Virus record (IMG/VR): IMGVR_UViG_3300010392_000035
Coordinates: 1 to 41,834 of that record
Strand: one strand, 5' to 3'
Length of the DNA: 41,834 bases
Origin: a virus
Part shown: positions 39,082-41,834 of the stretch, in pieces
Position numbering within the stretch: position 1 is the stretch's first letter
How the letters are laid out: each line of letters begins with the position of its first letter
Made by a program: the position numbers and the translations under genes
Notes under the pieces: model-generated
What the model saw: only the letters and a program-made list of their open reading frames with translations
What the model was told of the DNA's origin: nothing
The model's database searches: none

Positions 39082-39130
39082 GCAGCATTCAGAACTAATA
39101 TTATCATACTGAGAATTTTCAGATATTCAA
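39082..39130 (-). promoter_or_regulatory. Promoter downstream of the terminase with family-1 half-site
   Basis: Minus strand TTGAAT (39130-39125), 16-bp spacer, TATGAT (39108-39103), then ATATTAGTTCTGAA, identical to part of the packaging-promoter operator. It would drive only the tRNA, through the T8 hairpin. Confidence 0.45.
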
Positions 39131-39135
39131 GCCGC

Positions 39136-39531
39136 TTAAAACATCGAATAATCGTCAGATTCTAGTAAGGCCGTCAAATCCTCTGACTCATTGAATAAAT
39201 AGCGGTTGTGAGCCATATTAAGGGCCGCTACAAAGTCGACCTTTGCCAAAGTGGAATCCTTGCCCTGTGGCTTAACTAATTTGATTAGGCCGCCGTCATA
39301 TTCCTTCTGTGTGGCGTTGCCTATTTGCCAGTCAGCACAGTCATTTCCTTCATGCCGAAACCGATCATCTAAAATACATACAGCGATATCCTTTAGAGCT
39401 TCAGATAAATTTTTAGGGCTTTGGTTAACCTCTACCATTGGTATGTCGTGATCACTGTAAAGACTCTGACAAAGTTCAGTAGCAAAACGCGGGTCATAGC
39501 CAATTTCTATTGGTGTAAATGGCTCCAACAT
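39136..39531 (-). CDS. Large terminase, C-terminal nuclease part (separate frame)
   Basis: 131 residues. EIGYDPRFATELCQ and the later LAKVDFVAALNMAHN carry the second and third acidic residues of the terminase nuclease domain (the first, Asp350, is in the upstream gene). It has no ribosome site of its own at ATG 39531; the open frame begins earlier, after a TAG, and continues the upstream sequence if one T is skipped at GAA-TGA (giving VEDIVEMLEP). So it is part of one gene cut by a frameshift or read by a +1 shift. Confidence 0.8.
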   Translation of the reverse strand: MLEPFTPIEIGYDPRFATELCQSLYSDHDIPMVEVNQSPKNLSEALKDIAVCILDDRFRHEGNDCADWQIGNATQKEYDGGLIKLVKPQGKDSTLAKVDFVAALNMAHNRYLFNESEDLTALLESDDYSMF

Positions 39532-39541
39532 TTCGACAATA

Positions 39542-40783
39542 TCATTCTACCGTTTTAAAATCAATGCCGTTTCCTGAAGTGGTTTTTATATAGCCATCTT
39601 CAATCCAATTTTTCGACCTGTAAAACCTGATTTGTGGATGCTCTTCAGGAATCCACATTTTGGTTAAAACATGGATCTTATCGCCAAAAGGAAACAGCAA
39701 AACGAAAGTACAAAGGTCGTATTTAAAAGCCAAATCCAGACCGCCATAACACTCAAGGCCAGTTAAATCAATGTCCTGGGTATTTTTGCACTTTTTCCAG
39801 CGTAAAAAGTCTAAAAACTTGCTCTCTGCCTGAGTTTGTATGTTTAAATAAAGCCGCTTAAAGCTGTTTGTATAAGTCGGGTCAAGTTGCGCCTTTTTGA
39901 CTTCACGCTTATAAAAATCAAGAGGAATACTTTTGCCACACATTGGATTACATTTGAACCATGATTTTTCTGCTGTCCAATCTTCTGTTTTATCCAGATA
40001 ATAAAGGACAGGTAAAAAGGTCGAATCATCGGTTAAATTTTGGGCAACATTCAAGCTATGGTTAAATTTGTCATTACATATAGAATCTCTATTATAATCA
40101 GCCGTGGTAATAATAATATTAAGCGGGCTTTGTCGCATACCCATCGATGTAACAATTGCTTCATATAAAGCCGCGCCTTGTTTTTGCTTCCAAGTGTGAA
40201 TTTCATCCATAACAGAAAACGAAACATTTAAACCGTGGTTTCTGTCACCATCGGCCGTCAAAGGTAAATATTCATTAAGTTCATTTTCAGATATTATCTT
40301 TCGTGGATTTGCCAGAACCTTAAAACGTCTATTTGGGTTTGTGTTGTCTGGATCTTTTAATGGGCTTTTGTCACTTAATAAAGAAATTCTAATTGGCTTA
40401 TAAATTAAACTGGCCTGATCACTGGAGCCCGCGACACTTACAACCTGTTTTCCTTTTTCAGAATCCAAAACCAGATAAGCCACGACAAGAGCAGAGCAAA
40501 ACATGGATTTACCGTTTTTCCGTGGGACATATATAAAAGCTTCTGTATATCTACGTTTTCCAGTTTCCTTATGAAGCAAACAAAACAAGGCCGCTAAAAT
40601 ATCACGTTGCCACTTTTCCAAAATTAACGGCGTTCCTGTCAGTTCACCTTTTACATGAAAAACGCATGATTGAATTACCGCCAGATATTTTTTGAATGTC
40701 TTTTCACAGAAATAGTACTGGTCTGCATCTTCACTAATATTTGGATCATAGCCCGATGGAAAATCAAAATCATAATCATACAT
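39542..40783 (-). CDS. terL: Large terminase, ATPase and start of nuclease part
   Basis: 413 residues. Walker A PRKNGKS (87-93), Walker B VMDEIH (191-196, catalytic Glu194) and an ITT coupling motif near 225-227 form the packaging motor; GGLDLA with Asp350 begins the RNase H-like nuclease. The frame ends at TGA just before the second nuclease acid, whereas family members run to about 500-560 residues. Together with 39136-39531 the total length and motifs fit one protein. It should cut and pump DNA into the head through the portal. Confidence 0.88.
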   Translation of the reverse strand: MYDYDFDFPSGYDPNISEDADQYYFCEKTFKKYLAVIQSCVFHVKGELTGTPLILEKWQRDILAALFCLLHKETGKRRYTEAFIYVPRKNGKSMFCSALVVAYLVLDSEKGKQVVSVAGSSDQASLIYKPIRISLLSDKSPLKDPDNTNPNRRFKVLANPRKIISENELNEYLPLTADGDRNHGLNVSFSVMDEIHTWKQKQGAALYEAIVTSMGMRQSPLNIIITTADYNRDSICNDKFNHSLNVAQNLTDDSTFLPVLYYLDKTEDWTAEKSWFKCNPMCGKSIPLDFYKREVKKAQLDPTYTNSFKRLYLNIQTQAESKFLDFLRWKKCKNTQDIDLTGLECYGGLDLAFKYDLCTFVLLFPFGDKIHVLTKMWIPEEHPQIRFYRSKNWIEDGYIKTTSGNGIDFKTVE

Positions 40784-40795
40784 AAATATTTGCCC

Positions 40796-41254
40796 TTATT
40801 CATCGTTCAAAATATCCAGAATAGTTGCGGCTTTACTGTTTCCGTGGGGAATTTTTGCCGCTCCGCCAATAAGCTTGTAAGTGCTTAGACTTTTTGAATG
40901 TCTTGACATTGGAGTGCCGCCAACTGCCGATAAAAATTTATGATATTTGCCCTGTTGAATTCCAAATTCAGTTAGTAGATAATGTGCATATTTGTAACCG
41001 CGTCTTTCAGTCACATAATTATCTTTTCTGATTATGGTTAACATTTCATTTTTCATACGGAATGACTCTGCTAATTGGTCAACCGCCAGAATGTCAATTT
41101 CGGCCATCATTGCCGCCGCCATCAACTGCTCTATAACTCGTTCTTTGAAAAGAGATTCTTTTTCCTTTGGTGTAAGATTCATTTCTTCAATCTGTTCACC
41201 TAAAAAAGTCATGTTATCTAAAACGCTGTCTTTATTTACCTTGCGTGTATGCAT
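40796..41254 (-). CDS. terS: Small terminase, P27-like
   Basis: About 152 residues from ATG 41254. ILAVDQLAESFRMKNEMLTIIRKDN, then LTEFGIQQGKYHKFLSAVGGTPMSRHSKS fits the P27-type small terminase (the TPxSR ending is typical). It selects the packaging site and passes DNA to the large subunit encoded 12 bases downstream. It overlaps the upstream Lys/Pro-repeat gene by 19 bases. A TTG start nine codons earlier is less likely. Confidence 0.8.
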   Translation of the reverse strand: MHTRKVNKDSVLDNMTFLGEQIEEMNLTPKEKESLFKERVIEQLMAAAMMAEIDILAVDQLAESFRMKNEMLTIIRKDNYVTERRGYKYAHYLLTEFGIQQGKYHKFLSAVGGTPMSRHSKSLSTYKLIGGAAKIPHGNSKAATILDILNDE

Positions 41255-41604
41255 CGGTTTGGGAATCCTGCTTTTGAACAAACAAAATCAACCGCCTCAT
41301 ATTCTCGCATAAAGCCGATAAAATCAGAGCCAAGTTTTAAGACTTTTTCCCTGTCGAATGTCACCATTTTTACAGTATAACCCTCTGCAAAAATCGTCTG
41401 AAGTTGATTGATAAGACTCAATTCTTTCTCTGACAAGTTTCGTTTTTTAATAGATATGGCCTGAACAGTTGGTTTTTCAGCCGTTATTTTTGGCGCTTTT
41501 ATTTTTGGCGCTTTTGTTTTTGGCGCTTTTGTTTTGGGAGCTGCCTTTTTTCTTTTAGCCCTTGATTTTCTTGGCTTTATTGCTTTTGGTTTTTCGTCTG
41601 GCAT
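41236..41604 (-). CDS. Lys/Pro-repeat protein at the head of the packaging operon
   Basis: About 122 residues from ATG 41604, with AAGGA at good spacing; codons upstream of it belong to the promoter. Residues 8-45 are a tandem KAPK(T/I) repeat, strongly basic and histone-tail-like, and should bind DNA without sequence preference. The C-terminal half is a small folded domain ending CSKAGFPNRCIHAR. It comes first in the operon, before both terminase subunits, so a role in presenting DNA to packaging is plausible. No family recognised. Confidence 0.6.
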   Translation of the reverse strand: MPDEKPKAIKPRKSRAKRKKAAPKTKAPKTKAPKIKAPKITAEKPTVQAISIKKRNLSEKELSLINQLQTIFAEGYTVKMVTFDREKVLKLGSDFIGFMREYEAVDFVCSKAGFPNRCIHAR

Positions 41605-41614
41605 TGTTATATCC

Positions 41615-41663
41615 TTCTGAATTAGTTCAGAACTAATATAAACTACATGGCACATTATTGCAA
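41615..41663 (-). promoter_or_regulatory. Packaging promoter with family-1 operator
   Basis: Minus strand -35 TTGCAA (41663-41658), 17-bp spacer, -10 TATATT (41640-41635). The operator TTCTGAATTAGTTCAGAA (41615-41632, perfect 7-bp arms) covers the start site, a repressing position. The -35 and spacer overlap one copy of the 20-bp CATGGCAC repeat. Confidence 0.75.
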
Positions 41664-41702
41664 TTTGCTAAACTTTAAAAAACTGCATGGCACTTTATTG
41701 CA
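41643..41702. repeat. Two copies of a 20-bp CATGGCAC...TTGCA repeat
   Basis: CTACATGGCACATTATTGCA (41643-41662) and CTGCATGGCACTTTATTGCA (41683-41702) match at 18 of 20 bases and start exactly 40 bp apart. The second copy is identical to 1681-1700. One copy lies over the packaging promoter, so it is probably a second operator there. Confidence 0.65.
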
Positions 41703-41727
41703 CTTTGGGGGGTTTATGCAAAACTCG

Positions 41728-41823
41728 AAAAAACCTAGAAATTTCTTTATAATGCCTAAAAACGCTTAAAAACTTCTAAAAAAGCTATACGGTAGTAATT
41801 AGGGTAAAAAAATGCCTTAAAAA
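41728..41823. other. Phased A-tracts upstream of the packaging operon
   Basis: A-runs begin at 41728, 41758, 41768 and 41778 (all on a 10-bp grid), with further runs at 41806 and 41819. Such phasing bends DNA. Near the packaging genes and the contig end, this could be an upstream promoter element, an IHF/HU-type region, or part of cos/pac. No gene is seen in 41664-41834. Confidence 0.5.
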
Positions 41824-41834
41824 GTTCTTCGATA

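Noticed and set aside
1-41834. Direct repeats at the ends as attL/attR or terminal redundancy
   Set aside because: The first and last 100 bases share no repeat that I can see, so no attachment site or redundancy is claimed.

Overview
The window looks like an essentially complete genome of a temperate, tailed, siphovirus-like phage (or excised prophage) with HK97-type head genes and a low to moderate GC content. Supporting genes are a P27-like small terminase, a large terminase, an HK97 portal, an S49 prohead protease, an HK97 major capsid protein, a tail tube, a gpG/gpGT frameshift pair and a tape measure, plus a tyrosine recombinase, repressor-like genes and an Erf/YqaJ recombination and replication block. 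The host is not identified. A lipobox lipoprotein, an i-spanin/o-spanin pair, TTGNAA-N17-TATATT promoters and AAGGAG ribosome sites point to a Gram-negative host with sigma70-like promoters. The secreted GET...C..RYGK proteins and NW..GVP..GDDV motif remind me of PVC-group bacteria such as Lentisphaera or Verrucomicrobia, but that is only recollection.

Layout. 1-6.6 kb: leftward early operon (excisionase-like protein, Erf, YqaJ exonuclease, Rha/KilAC-like regulator, SSB-like protein, replication initiator with an internal iteron array, ERCC4 nuclease, HNH nuclease, P-loop protein). 6.6-6.9 kb: divergent control region. 6.9-10.2 kb: rightward HTH regulator, two-part integrase, small and membrane proteins. 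10.3-11.6 kb: leftward operon of small proteins headed by an HTH protein and a leader peptide. 11.9-30.1 kb: leftward structural block, read from portal (right) to spanins (left). 30.2-38.9 kb: rightward accessory block made of small promoter-gene-terminator units (RadC-like, secreted paralogs, XRE protein, DGQHR ParB-like protein, DUF7694-like protein, Cys-cluster protein). 38.9-41.7 kb: leftward tRNA, split large terminase, small terminase and a Lys/Pro-repeat protein. If the ends join, the early operon would run into the packaging promoter, placing the contig ends where HK97-like phages keep cos.

Two unrelated operator families seem to coordinate the genome. Family 1, CTGAATTAGTTCAG, lies at the leftward early, packaging, capsid and portal promoters and in degenerate form at the 11.7, 34.3 and 39.1 kb control regions. 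Family 2, ACCTACATTGTAGGT, sits between -35 and -10 of near-identical promoters in front of the integrase and four accessory units, with weaker versions in front of the HTH regulator and the secreted-protein pair. This suggests that integration and the accessory cassettes form one regulon, separate from lytic and structural expression. Two key genes are split (integrase and large terminase), and the integrase lacks several expected catalytic residues. No endolysin or attachment site could be recognised.
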